A stretch of 64,000 nt of DNA from an uncultured Collinsella sp. (lineage in GTDB: Bacteria > Actinomycetota > Coriobacteriia > Coriobacteriales > Coriobacteriaceae), in the NCBI GenBank assembly GCA_900541175.1, contig UQIT01000002.1, positions 1-64,000 on the forward strand, given 5' to 3'. A program made the translations under genes and the position numbers. The stretch's first letter is position 1. The number at the start of each line of letters is the position of its first letter. Shown in pieces: positions 7,568-15,759 of the stretch. Below the pieces are notes generated by a model that did no database searches, was not told the origin of the DNA, and saw nothing but the letters and a program-made list of their open reading frames with translations.

Positions 7568-8041
7568 TTAGATGAGGTCGGCGACGGAGACGGGCTTGTC
7601 GGCGGGCACGAACTGTGCCGTCACCTTGACGCCGTGGGCGATGAGCGCCTTGTAGCTTTGGACGTTCTCGGCGGAGGCATAGGCGCGCTGGGTGAGCTGG
7701 ACGCCGCCCTCCTTGACAAGAGAGCCGCCGACGATCAGCGACGGGAGCTCGATGCCCGACTCGACCAGGTGAAGCATCGTCTCGGGTTCCTTGGCGATGA
7801 CAAAGACCTTCTCGCGGTCGTACTTGCCCGCCGCGAAGTTCTTGAGCGCGGTCTCCTCGGAGATGATCGAGACGGCCATGCCCGCGGGGCGCGCCATCCT
7901 CATGGTGGACTTCAGGACCTCGTCGCCGGCGACCTTGTCGTCGATGACCATGACTCGGGTTGCGCCCGACACCGGGGCCCACTGCGTCACGATGATGCCG
8001 TGAAGCAGGCGATTGTCGATTCGTGCCATAACAACACTCAT
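7568..8041 (-). CDS. PTS mannose-family EIIB component
   Basis: A 157-residue EIIB. ARIDNRLLHGIIVTQW contains the phosphorylated His, followed by VMVIDDKVAGDEVLK. I chose ATG 8041 rather than the upstream ATG at 8077 because TAGGAG lies 7 bases before it and the family begins at this point. It is the first enzyme gene after the regulator; a 121-base gap (8042-8162) probably holds an operon promoter, although I see no clear sigma-54 element there. Confidence 0.9.
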   Translation of the reverse strand: MSVVMARIDNRLLHGIIVTQWAPVSGATRVMVIDDKVAGDEVLKSTMRMARPAGMAVSIISEETALKNFAAGKYDREKVFVIAKEPETMLHLVESGIELPSLIVGGSLVKEGGVQLTQRAYASAENVQSYKALIAHGVKVTAQFVPADKPVSVADLI

Positions 8042-8162
8042 GTTTGCTCCTATCAAATCAAGTTTTTCATTCAGCACTGCCTTGGCGCTATCCGGATTCG
8101 CGCCGGGCGAGGGGTTATCGGATTATTGAAGACGCGCGGTCAGCTCGTGACGGCGCGGGGGG

Positions 8163-10904
8163 TCACTCGTCGAACAGGAGGCTCGAGGAGCCGAGACGCT
8201 CCTCTCGCGCCGGGGCGGCGCTCACGCTGATGTAGTCGAAGACGTAGGCGATCTCGCTTACAGGAACCTCCACGCGATAGCGCGTCGAGATGTTCGAGAA
8301 ACTCTGCCTGAAGGACTCGATGAAGTCGGTGTGCTCTTCCTCGAAGCGATCCTGGCCGACGTAGGTCTCGATGGGGTTGCGGGTGACGAGGCGCTCGACG
8401 AGGCAACAGAGGTGAACGTACAGCCCGATGATGGCGTTGCTGCTGATCTTCTCGCCCGTTCTGCGCTGAAGCTCGTGCACGGCGCTCTCGATCTCGTGGA
8501 ACAGCCGCTCCGGGTCGAGGATGGTGATGGAGCGGATAACGTTCTGCAGCGTCATATTCGAAAGCAGCTTCTCGTGGAAAGAAGCGAGCTCGGAGACGTC
8601 GAGCCACCTGCCGAACACGGCATCGACCTTCGAGGCGGACGCCGTCGACATAATGTCTTCGAGGGCGACGAAGGGAACGGAGGCAATCCTGGGGTCTCCC
8701 GTGCCGATGACGGCGCAGACGCGGTGCTCGGAGAAAACGGCGTCGTTCGACCCGTTCGCGGCAAGCTGCTTGAAGGGCCTCGTGAGCAGGCGCGCGCCTA
8801 TGGTGCGCGGGAGGCTCTGCGAGACGAGCTGACGTATCCTCTCGGCCGCGTCGACCCCGGACTCGGAGCAGAAGACGATGGCGTCCTCACGGTTGACGCG
8901 CTCGATTACCTTGCAGTGCGTCACGCACACGGCGGTCGCATCGCCAAGAACCTCGGCGATGGACCTGCCGCCGAGCAGCCCGGACCCGATCTCGAGCGCG
9001 AGCCCGGTGGAGACGTTGTTCACCACCCCGATGGTGGAGTCGGTAACGTTCTCGAGGGCCTTATAGGCCTCCTCCAAAGAGCCCATGTCAACAAGAAACA
9101 CGACCCCGGTGCAGTAGGAATGGCGGTCGACGAGGCGCTGGAGCGGACCGACGATGTCCTTCAGCTGCTGGTCGTAGGGCATGTCGACCGCCTCGTACAC
9201 ATGCACGCCGAGCATACGGTTCGCCGCGTCGGCGATGCTCGTCGCCGTCGAGTAGCCGTGTGACAAGATGACGCAGAGCGTCCGAAGGGCCTTCGCGTCG
9301 CGAGACTCCGATGCGACGCACAGCGTCAGAAGCGTCTTCGTGAAGTGATCGAGCGAGATTCCGAGCGCCCCTTCCATGTCTGCGGCGACCTGATCGGAGA
9401 CGCTCGAGGCAAACGGCAATTCGGAGGTCACGGCACCGAGGAGATGGGAAATTTGCTCCGCACAGGCAGACTTTCGCTTAGCCAGGCCGATGCCCGGCCA
9501 CAACTGCAGGCAAATCTCCTGGGCCAGTAGAAAAGTGACCTTCCTCGAAAGCTCGATGCCATAAGAAGAGCCTGCGTCGGCAAGGACCGCGCCCACGACG
9601 CGCTCGAAGGCGCGCGACCTCGATGAGGCGACGCCGTGGCCGAAGATCAAGTGATCCTCAACGCCGCGCACAGCGGAGACAGCTTGCGAGACAAGCTCGG
9701 AGACAGAGAGCTCCCCGGCGCAGAATCGCTCATCGAGAGAGCACAGGGCATCGAGCGCCTGCTCGACCGGCCCTGTGCTCTCGGCGGCATCCAGGGACGC
9801 GTCGATCAGAACGCCATCGTCGGGCTGTTGATCGATCTGCGCGGAGGAGAGGAGCCCGCTGGGAAGAAGATACGGGCGAACGACGACGTAGTCGCCCTCG
9901 CGATTGAGGAACGCTTTGGCGCAGCAATTCGTCACGCAGGCGCGCAAGCCGGCGATGTTATCGGAAAAGTCCGCGTTCACGAGGCAACGGTATGCGCCGC
10001 GGCTGATCTTCACATCAGAACCGATTCGGCACCCCTCGCTGCGCAGGAAGCTCAAGATGAGATCCTCGCGCTCCTCGGGGGTCCGCTCCTTGAGTGAGGG
10101 GACGCGGGCACAGATGGGCATTTTGCTGTAGGCCGAGGAAACCTTCGGGTCATCGGCGGAAAGCGTCGTCGAAAGAACGAGGCGAGCGCGCGGCGCATCC
10201 TGGGAGGCATCGAGCCCGAGGGCCGTCGCAAGGCAGTGCTCCATCGCAGAGGGAGAGAGTGCCTCGATGCCGTTGACAAAGACCACACCCCCGCGCGATT
10301 TCGCGATCGACTCGTCAAGAAGCCCGTTGAACGAGGCGGCGTCCGGGACCCCGGCGCAGTCGATGCGCACATAGGAGGAGTCGCGGGACAGCAAGCCCTG
10401 GTTCTTGCCGTACTCGTACACAAGGCGAGAAAGGAAAGACTTACCGACACCCACGCCGCCGCTCAAGAGGATGGGCAGGCCAAACGGAGGGTACTGAACC
10501 GCAGCCTTGCACTGCTCGACAACGGAGCTGAGGCTCAGGTCGAAGCCCACGGCACGCGCAAAGTCGCGGTGATCGGCGATTCCCGTCGCCTGGATGAGGT
10601 CGGCGAGCGAGGCGTACTCGCTTGCAGAGAGCTTTACCTGAAAACGCTTCTGGAACGCACGGCGATGAAAATAACGGACAGGCCTGCCCGCCACCTTAAC
10701 CACAAAGCCGGCGCGAACAAGGTCGTTGAGGTACTGGCTCGCCAGGCTCCTGGAGATGATGAGCGTCTCGGCGATGTCGGAGGTGGACAGACGGGCAAGG
10801 TCGTCGAGCGAGACGGCAGAGGTGAGGGCCTCGAGATGCTCGAGAATCCTGTCCCTCATGTCGACGGGCTTCTTTGCCAAGCTGTCCTGTGCGGTCTTGT
10901 CCAT
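8163..10904 (-). CDS. LevR-type PTS-regulated transcriptional activator with degenerate AAA+ domain
   Basis: A 913-residue protein. Order: winged helix (about 15-80), AAA+ domain with Walker A GGVGVGKS (149-156), PRD1 (about 400-500), an EIIA-Man-like domain with candidate His in LSHGYSTATS, an EIIB-like segment (FCSESGVDAAERI) and PRD2 with the GLYVHLCCLVERL His motif. The sigma-54-contact loop (GAFTGA) expected after the DCA motif is missing, and Walker B is altered to VVFVNGIEAL. It may act without sigma-54. GAGGAGG precedes ATG 10904. It lies directly upstream of the PTS operon and probably controls it in response to PTS phosphorylation. Confidence 0.85.
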   Translation of the reverse strand: MDKTAQDSLAKKPVDMRDRILEHLEALTSAVSLDDLARLSTSDIAETLIISRSLASQYLNDLVRAGFVVKVAGRPVRYFHRRAFQKRFQVKLSASEYASLADLIQATGIADHRDFARAVGFDLSLSSVVEQCKAAVQYPPFGLPILLSGGVGVGKSFLSRLVYEYGKNQGLLSRDSSYVRIDCAGVPDAASFNGLLDESIAKSRGGVVFVNGIEALSPSAMEHCLATALGLDASQDAPRARLVLSTTLSADDPKVSSAYSKMPICARVPSLKERTPEEREDLILSFLRSEGCRIGSDVKISRGAYRCLVNADFSDNIAGLRACVTNCCAKAFLNREGDYVVVRPYLLPSGLLSSAQIDQQPDDGVLIDASLDAAESTGPVEQALDALCSLDERFCAGELSVSELVSQAVSAVRGVEDHLIFGHGVASSRSRAFERVVGAVLADAGSSYGIELSRKVTFLLAQEICLQLWPGIGLAKRKSACAEQISHLLGAVTSELPFASSVSDQVAADMEGALGISLDHFTKTLLTLCVASESRDAKALRTLCVILSHGYSTATSIADAANRMLGVHVYEAVDMPYDQQLKDIVGPLQRLVDRHSYCTGVVFLVDMGSLEEAYKALENVTDSTIGVVNNVSTGLALEIGSGLLGGRSIAEVLGDATAVCVTHCKVIERVNREDAIVFCSESGVDAAERIRQLVSQSLPRTIGARLLTRPFKQLAANGSNDAVFSEHRVCAVIGTGDPRIASVPFVALEDIMSTASASKVDAVFGRWLDVSELASFHEKLLSNMTLQNVIRSITILDPERLFHEIESAVHELQRRTGEKISSNAIIGLYVHLCCLVERLVTRNPIETYVGQDRFEEEHTDFIESFRQSFSNISTRYRVEVPVSEIAYVFDYISVSAAPAREERLGSSSLLFDE

Positions 10905-11079
10905 GACTTCTTACCTCCTCGTACAAGGAGTATAAGGGGAACACAGAGAACGGAAAGGGGCGCGTGGGGGAATCAACAGCCCCGAGGAAAAGTCCACCAC
11001 TTGAGGGGCAGAAAACAACGGCCATTGAACATTCAGGGCCGACGCTCAACACTTCGGCTCGACACTTCGCTTTGGAAAG

Positions 11080-11131
11080 GGCCCTGCGCGCCGGGGTCCC
11101 AACATAAAGAAGGGCCCCGGCGCGCAGGGCC
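11080..11131 (-). terminator. Terminator-like hairpin after mtn remnant
   Basis: A perfect 17-bp GC-rich stem (11080-11096 with 11115-11131) and 18-nt loop; the right arm touches the stop codon of the nucleosidase fragment. The following T-tract on the minus strand is short (CCCTTTCC). Confidence 0.65.
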
Positions 11132-11388
11132 TAAAGCTTAACCATGCGCGCGGCGATGCGGGCGCAGTCGCAGGCGGCCTTCTTCTCGAAGGTGTTGTAG
11201 TCGACGACCTGGCCCTCGGCGCAAGGCTTGTCGCTGATGGCGCGCACGACGACGAGGGGCACGCCGTTGAGATAGGCGGCCTGCGCGATGGTGCAGCCCT
11301 CCATCTCGCAGCACAGGTCACCGAAGGTCGCGAGGATGCGCTCCTTCTGTTCCGCGGGCGAGACGACTCGGTGGGCAAGGTCCTCTCA
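11131..11388 (-). pseudogene. mtnN: MTA/SAH nucleosidase, C-terminal fragment
   Basis: Reading left from about 11388, the minus strand gives roughly 84 residues including CCEMEGCTIAQAAYLNGVP and VVVRAISDKP, the diagnostic nucleoside-binding and catalytic-Asp regions of MTA/SAH nucleosidase (Pfs), ending in MVKL-stop at 11131-11133. An in-frame stop closes the frame at the upstream end, and the N-terminal half is absent. It is a truncated gene whose break coincides with an unrelated plus-strand frame, as expected at a recombination junction. Confidence 0.8.
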
Positions 11389-11586
11389 AAAGGGGTCGTC
11401 CGACGCCGCAAGACCTCGATGACCGACTACCGCCTTGAGCAGGTGGCGGATTACCTCTGCACTATCGAACTTGCCTTGGTCAAGTACGAGGCCAAGGAGA
11501 ACGGTGAGACGTACAACAAGTTCTTCGGAGGTATAGGCTCTTTCAAGAGGAACTGGCTCAAGCAAGCCCGCGGCAAGCGGATATAG
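11371..11586 (+). CDS. Unrecognised 71-residue fragment
   Basis: A plus-strand frame ending at TAG 11584-11586. The part after 11395 is rich in charged residues, with a plausible helix (YRLEQVADYLCTIELALVKY) and a basic end (WLKQARGKRI). The frame is open upstream without a clear ribosome site and overlaps the mtn remnant, so it is probably the C-terminal tail of a larger gene cut by the same junction. I do not recognise the family. Confidence 0.35.
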   Translation: MGKVLSKGVVRRRKTSMTDYRLEQVADYLCTIELALVKYEAKENGETYNKFFGGIGSFKRNWLKQARGKRI

Positions 11587-11588
11587 GA

Positions 11589-11807
11589 GGTTCCGCGGCT
11601 CTGCAGGGAGCCGCCACCCCCTCCTTCGGCGGGAAGGCGGGGCGCCGACGCGGAACTCCCGACGACGTGCTTCGAGCAGCGAAAGCTGAAGCGCAAGCAG
11701 AAGCAGCGCGGGCAATGATCGGTGCCGACATGGGCCCAGACGTGAACAGCGCTACGTCCCCTGTTCACGGGGCACGAAACCATAAAGGTTGTCCAGCGGT
11801 TGCCAAA
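11589..11807. other. Non-coding stretch at island edge
   Basis: I see no gene. The stretch holds short inverted segments such as GTGAACAGCG...CTGTTCACG near 11747 and GC-rich imperfect dyads. It separates the unrecognised fragment from the guaA terminator. Confidence 0.4.
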
Positions 11808-11845
11808 CGAAAAGCCCCCGACCTGTTTGTGCAGGTCAGGGGCTC
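11808..11845 (-). terminator. guaA terminator
   Basis: A hairpin AGCCCC(T)GACCTG / CAGGTC(G)GGGGCT on the minus strand with a 6-nt loop, followed by TTTTCG. It lies about 20 bases after the guaA stop codon. Confidence 0.85.
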
Positions 11846-11863
11846 GGAAACGCTAGATATCAA

Positions 11864-11875
11864 CTACTCCCACTC
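11864..11875. repeat. Right attachment-like direct repeat at guaA 3' end
   Basis: CTACTCCCACTC, the complement of the last four guaA codons, identical to 548-559. See the island finding. Confidence 0.5.
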
Positions 11876-13462
11876 GATGGTCGCGGGCGGCTTGGACGTG
11901 ATGTCGTAGCACACGCGGTTGGCGCCGGGAACCTCGGCAACGATGCGGCCGGAGATGCGGGCCAGCACGTCGTAGGGCAGCTTGGCCCAGTCGGCGGTCA
12001 TGGCATCGCTGGACTCGACGGCACGCAGGATGATCGGGCGCTGATAGGTGCGCTCGTCGCCCATAACGCCGACGGATTTGATGTCGGGCAGGACCGCGAA
12101 ATACTGCCAGCAGCTGTGCTCGGAGTTACGCTCGCCGGTCTGCTCAAACAGACGCTGGTTGTAGGCGTCGAGCTCCTCGCGCACGATGGCGTCAGCGTTC
12201 TTGAGGATCTCGAGTTTCTCCTTGTCGACCGCGCCGATGATGCGGATGGCCAGACCCGGACCCGGGAAAGGCTGACGGAACACGATGTGACCCGGCAGGC
12301 CCAGTGCCAGACCAAGCGAGCGGACCTCGTCCTTAAAGAAGTGATCGAGCGGCTCGATGAGGTCGAAGTGCACGCCCTCGGGGAACGGGATCAGATTGTG
12401 ATGGCTCTTGATGGTGGCCGTCTTGCCGCCCGTCTTGCGAGCGCCGGACTCGATGATGTCGGGGTAGATGGTGCCCTGAGCCAGGTACTTGACCGGCTTG
12501 CCATCGGTCTCGAGCTGCTGCGCCACGGCGAAGAACTCTTTCCAGAACTGCGTACCGATGATGCGGCGCTTCTCCTCGGGCTCGGTCACGCCGGCCAGAA
12601 GCTCGGCATAACGGTCCTCGGCGTGAACGTGGATAAAGTCGACGTCAAACTGCTTGGTGAAGACCTCCTCCACCTGCTCGGGCTCGCCCTTACGCAGCAG
12701 GCCGTGGTTGATGAACACGCACGTCATCTGCTTGCCCACGGCGCGAGCGCCCAGCGCGGCCACGACGGAGGAGTCGACGCCGCCGGACAGGGCCAGAATC
12801 ACGCGGTCGTTGCCGACCTTCTCGCGGAACTCGGCCGTCATGGTCTCGACCAGGTTGTCCATGCTCCAGTTGGGCTCCAGGCCGCAGATCTCAAACAGGA
12901 AGTTGCTCAGCAGCTGCTGACCATACTCGGAGTGCTTGACCTCGGGGTGGAACTGCGTGGTGAAGATCTTGCGCTCGGGGCACTCCATGGCAGCAACCGG
13001 GCACACGTCGGTGCTGGCGGTAACGGTAAAGCCCTCGGGCACCTCGGAAACGGCGTCGCGATGGCTCATCCACACAGCCTGCTCCATGGGTGTGGAGTTA
13101 AAGAGCTTGGCGCCGGCCGTGCGCGTGATGGTGGCGCGGCCGTACTCGCCCACCTCGGAGTGACCGACCTTGCCGCCGAGCGTCACGGCCGTGATCTGAT
13201 GGCCGTAGCAAAAGCCCAGGACGGGAAGGCCCAGGTCAAAGATGGCAGGATCGATGGACGGAGCGTCCTCGGCATACACGGAGGCCGGGCCGCCAGAAAG
13301 GATGAGCGCAGAGGCGTTCATCTCGCGAATCTCGTCGGCCGAGATGTCGCAGGGGACAATCTCGGAATACACGTTGAGGTCGCGGACGCGACGGGCAATG
13401 AGCTGACCGTACTGCGCACCAAAGTCGAGTACGAGGACCTTTGCGGAAGCCTTTTGATCCAT
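11864..13462 (-). CDS. guaA: GMP synthase (glutamine-hydrolysing)
   Basis: A 532-residue GuaA that makes GMP from XMP, ATP and glutamine. The class I amidotransferase half has VLDFGAQYGQLIARR, the catalytic Cys in GFCYGHQ, and the His-Glu pair in TTQFHPEVKHSEYG. The ATP pyrophosphatase loop is LALSGGVDSSVVAAL, and the C-terminal dimerisation domain ends ITSKPPATIEWE. ATG 13460-13462 follows GAGGGGG; a longer frame to 13588 has no supporting ribosome site. The 3' end forms one side of a 12-bp direct repeat. I see no purine riboswitch in the 268-base upstream gap. Confidence 0.97.
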   Translation of the reverse strand: MDQKASAKVLVLDFGAQYGQLIARRVRDLNVYSEIVPCDISADEIREMNASALILSGGPASVYAEDAPSIDPAIFDLGLPVLGFCYGHQITAVTLGGKVGHSEVGEYGRATITRTAGAKLFNSTPMEQAVWMSHRDAVSEVPEGFTVTASTDVCPVAAMECPERKIFTTQFHPEVKHSEYGQQLLSNFLFEICGLEPNWSMDNLVETMTAEFREKVGNDRVILALSGGVDSSVVAALGARAVGKQMTCVFINHGLLRKGEPEQVEEVFTKQFDVDFIHVHAEDRYAELLAGVTEPEEKRRIIGTQFWKEFFAVAQQLETDGKPVKYLAQGTIYPDIIESGARKTGGKTATIKSHHNLIPFPEGVHFDLIEPLDHFFKDEVRSLGLALGLPGHIVFRQPFPGPGLAIRIIGAVDKEKLEILKNADAIVREELDAYNQRLFEQTGERNSEHSCWQYFAVLPDIKSVGVMGDERTYQRPIILRAVESSDAMTADWAKLPYDVLARISGRIVAEVPGANRVCYDITSKPPATIEWE

Positions 13463-13730
13463 GGTTTCCCCCTCTTGTTGGCGGGGAGCCGGTGCCCACC
13501 CGCGTGAATGAACAAAAATAACTTTCATAGTGTACACGTTATATGGGGTTTCTCGCCCCTCGCAGCCATCAGCGCACGGCAAACGCACGACCTGGGCCCC
13601 TATTTGACGGCAATTGAAGTGTTACCAAACGTTACAGATGATGTAATACGTTTGAACATTGGACGCCCTGTGCCACAATACTGCCGAACGACTCCGCCTC
13701 TGCGGCGGCAAATACGATAGGAATACCAGC

Positions 13731-14744
13731 ATGAAGCGCATCCTTCTCATCGCCACGGGCGGCACCATCGCATCGACCGAGGACGGCAACGGCCTCTCCC
13801 CCGCCCTGACCGGTGAGGAGCTCGCCCAGAGCGTCCCCGAGATCTCGTGCCTCTGCGAGCTCGACGTCGTGCAGCCCATGAACATCGACAGCACCAATAT
13901 GCGCCCGAGCGACTGGATGCGTATCCGCGACGTCATCGTCGAGGGTTATGCCGACCACGACGGCTTCGTGATTCTGCACGGCACCGACACCATGAGCTAC
14001 ACCGCGGCGGCGCTTTCCTATCTGATTCAGGACAGCCCCAAGCCCATCGTGCTCACCGGCTCGCAAAAGCCCATGGGCAATCCCTTTACCGACGCCAAGC
14101 TCAATCTGTACCAGAGCCTGCTCTATGCGCTCGACGAGCACTCGCACGACGTCTCGATCGTGTTTGGCGGCGTTGCCATTGCCGGCACGCGCGCCCGCAA
14201 GCAGCGCACCATGAGCTTTAACGCGTTCATTAGCGTCAACTATCCGCCCATCGCCTATATCCGCAACGACCGCATCGTGCGCAATGGGCTTCACGGCACG
14301 CATCAGGGCGAAAACCTGGTGCGTTTCTACGACAGCATCGACCCGCGCGTATTTGTACTCAAGCTTACGCCCGGCGTAAACCCGGGCATCCTCGACGCCC
14401 TTGCCGATAGCTACGATGCTGTAATCCTTGAGACCTTTGGCATTGGCGGTATCCCCGAGTTTGGTGAGTCGGGCGAGTCGTTCCAGGAGGCTATTTTCCG
14501 CTGGGTCGATTCGGGCCGCACTGTCGTTATGACCACGCAGGTCCCCGAAGAGGGCCTCGATCTGGGCGTTTATGAGGTCGGCCGTGCTTACGCCGATCAT
14601 CCGGGTATTCTGCGCGGCGATGACATGACCACCGAGACGCTCGTAGCCAAGACCATGTGGGCACTCGGCCAGTCACGCGATGCCGCCGAGATCCAGCGCC
14701 TGTTCTACAGCCAAGTCAACCACGACCGCATCCCGATGGCGTAA
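13731..14744 (+). CDS. ansA: Type I L-asparaginase
   Basis: A 337-residue cytoplasmic asparaginase that hydrolyses asparagine to aspartate and ammonia. Both catalytic threonine motifs are present: LLIATGGTIASTEDG at the N-terminus and VILHGTDTMSYTAAAL. FGIGGIPE follows in the C-terminal domain. ATG 13731 is preceded by ATAGGA. There is no signal peptide. It is monocistronic and divergent from guaA. Confidence 0.93.
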   Translation: MKRILLIATGGTIASTEDGNGLSPALTGEELAQSVPEISCLCELDVVQPMNIDSTNMRPSDWMRIRDVIVEGYADHDGFVILHGTDTMSYTAAALSYLIQDSPKPIVLTGSQKPMGNPFTDAKLNLYQSLLYALDEHSHDVSIVFGGVAIAGTRARKQRTMSFNAFISVNYPPIAYIRNDRIVRNGLHGTHQGENLVRFYDSIDPRVFVLKLTPGVNPGILDALADSYDAVILETFGIGGIPEFGESGESFQEAIFRWVDSGRTVVMTTQVPEEGLDLGVYEVGRAYADHPGILRGDDMTTETLVAKTMWALGQSRDAAEIQRLFYSQVNHDRIPMA

Positions 14745-15065
14745 TTCCTAAGGCAGTTCCACTTATCGCAGCCTCAAACGACAGGTGGTCCCCCTCGGGC
14801 CGTGCAAAAATCGGAGTATTCTGCAATTTCTCCGCCGGAGGCATAGAATCGGCCGATTGTTAGACGAACTTTTAGGGCGAAGAGGCCATCTAGTAAATAT
14901 TTATTCCACATTTTTATTAAGGATGTGGATTAACTACTGTCAAAAAGGCAAAGCCAGCCGCTCGAGCTACCATCTACGGCTGAACAGGTGCTGAATACTC
15001 GCGATTTTGCACATCGCAACCAGGGGGACCCGCCCAAAGAGCGTCAATTAGCAGCGGGAATCGCC
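14745..15065. other. Intergenic region without recognised genes
   Basis: This 321-base stretch is AT-richer in the middle (14890-14940). Short frames lack start context. The minus-strand HTH gene ends at its right edge. I see no RNA gene or strong hairpin. Confidence 0.5.
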
Positions 15066-15284
15066 CTATTCGATACCCTCGAGAAGCTCTGACACCGTCA
15101 TGCCGAGTGCGGGCGCGATCTTAAATAGAACCTTGAGCGTGAAATTTGCCGTCCCATCTTCGATTCGGTCGAGATAGGGTCGGCTGATTCCTGTCGCCAC
15201 ACAAAAATCAACCTTGGAGATACCAAGGTCCCTGCGTGTCTCTTCGACCCGCCTGCCAAGAATCTGTTTCGCACGTTCGTCCAT
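15066..15284 (-). CDS. Small Xre-family HTH regulator
   Basis: A 72-residue Cro/C1-type DNA-binding protein. LGISKVDFCVATGISRPYLD is the helix-turn-helix, followed by RIEDGTANFTLKVLFKI and a closing helix (MTVSELLEGIE). It is essentially a bare HTH domain. It is divergent from the gene at 15361, and a perfect 24-bp palindrome lies between them, which is probably the operator it binds. Confidence 0.85.
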   Translation of the reverse strand: MDERAKQILGRRVEETRRDLGISKVDFCVATGISRPYLDRIEDGTANFTLKVLFKIAPALGMTVSELLEGIE

Positions 15285-15313
15285 GCAGCCGAGTTTGAAA
15301 TAGAGCCGAACAT

Positions 15314-15337
15314 AAACGTAAACTATAGTTTACGTTT
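15314..15337. promoter_or_regulatory. Perfect 24-bp palindromic operator
   Basis: A self-complementary 24-mer centred on CTATAG with half-site AAACGTAAAC. It covers the divergent promoter region between the HTH regulator and the 15361 gene and contains a TATAGT -10-like sequence, so binding would probably repress. The assignment to the adjacent HTH protein is inferred from position. Confidence 0.7.
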
Positions 15338-15360
15338 TGCCGAATACACAGGAGTTTTCT

Positions 15361-15750
15361 ATGTCGGGTTCTTCGGTCCGCATGTACCGAGCCACGCTTC
15401 GCACAAACAGCGCGCCGCCCAAGCTCGTCGTCGTTGAAGCAGAATGCCTTTCGCCCGATGAGCGCACAGCATTTGCATTGCTATCAAGTCGCGTCGCCGC
15501 CGTTCTGGTCCCTTGCCCGGCGCAAGGTGAACTTGCCATCCAATGCCAAGCGCACAGCTGCTCGCTCAATCAGGCTGCCGTAATCGCAACCAGCCAACAC
15601 GGTCTGCCCCTTCTCCTGGAAGCCGGTATCGCACTTGCCCTTCGCGGCGCCGGATACGAAAACGAGGCCGCCGCCGACATGGTCTTTAAACCACGATCGA
15701 GCGGCGGCCTCGCAGCAGCCATTGAATATGTGTGCAGGCTCGTTGCCTAA
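15361..15750 (+). CDS. Hypothetical protein, divergent from HTH regulator
   Basis: A 129-residue protein of unknown family. ATG 15361 follows AGGAG. The middle part (LVVVEAECLSPDERTAF, then AVLVPCPAQGELAIQC) looks like alternating strands and helices. It has no signal peptide or transmembrane segment. It is transcribed from the palindromic promoter shared with the HTH gene and converges on the membrane-protein gene at 15760. The pair could be a small self-regulating module, but no toxin motif is visible. Confidence 0.6.
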   Translation: MSGSSVRMYRATLRTNSAPPKLVVVEAECLSPDERTAFALLSSRVAAVLVPCPAQGELAIQCQAHSCSLNQAAVIATSQHGLPLLLEAGIALALRGAGYENEAAADMVFKPRSSGGLAAAIEYVCRLVA

Positions 15751-15759
15751 AAGGACAAG

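Noticed and set aside
8042..8162. Sigma-54 (-24/-12) promoter before the PTS operon
   Set aside because: GG and GC pairs with the correct 12-base offset and TGGCAC/TTGC context were not found on the minus strand.
11789..13507. 572-codon plus-strand frame over guaA
   Set aside because: Antisense shadow of guaA with no recognisable domain.
13463..13730. Purine riboswitch upstream of guaA
   Set aside because: No three-stem junction with the conserved loop sequences could be drawn.
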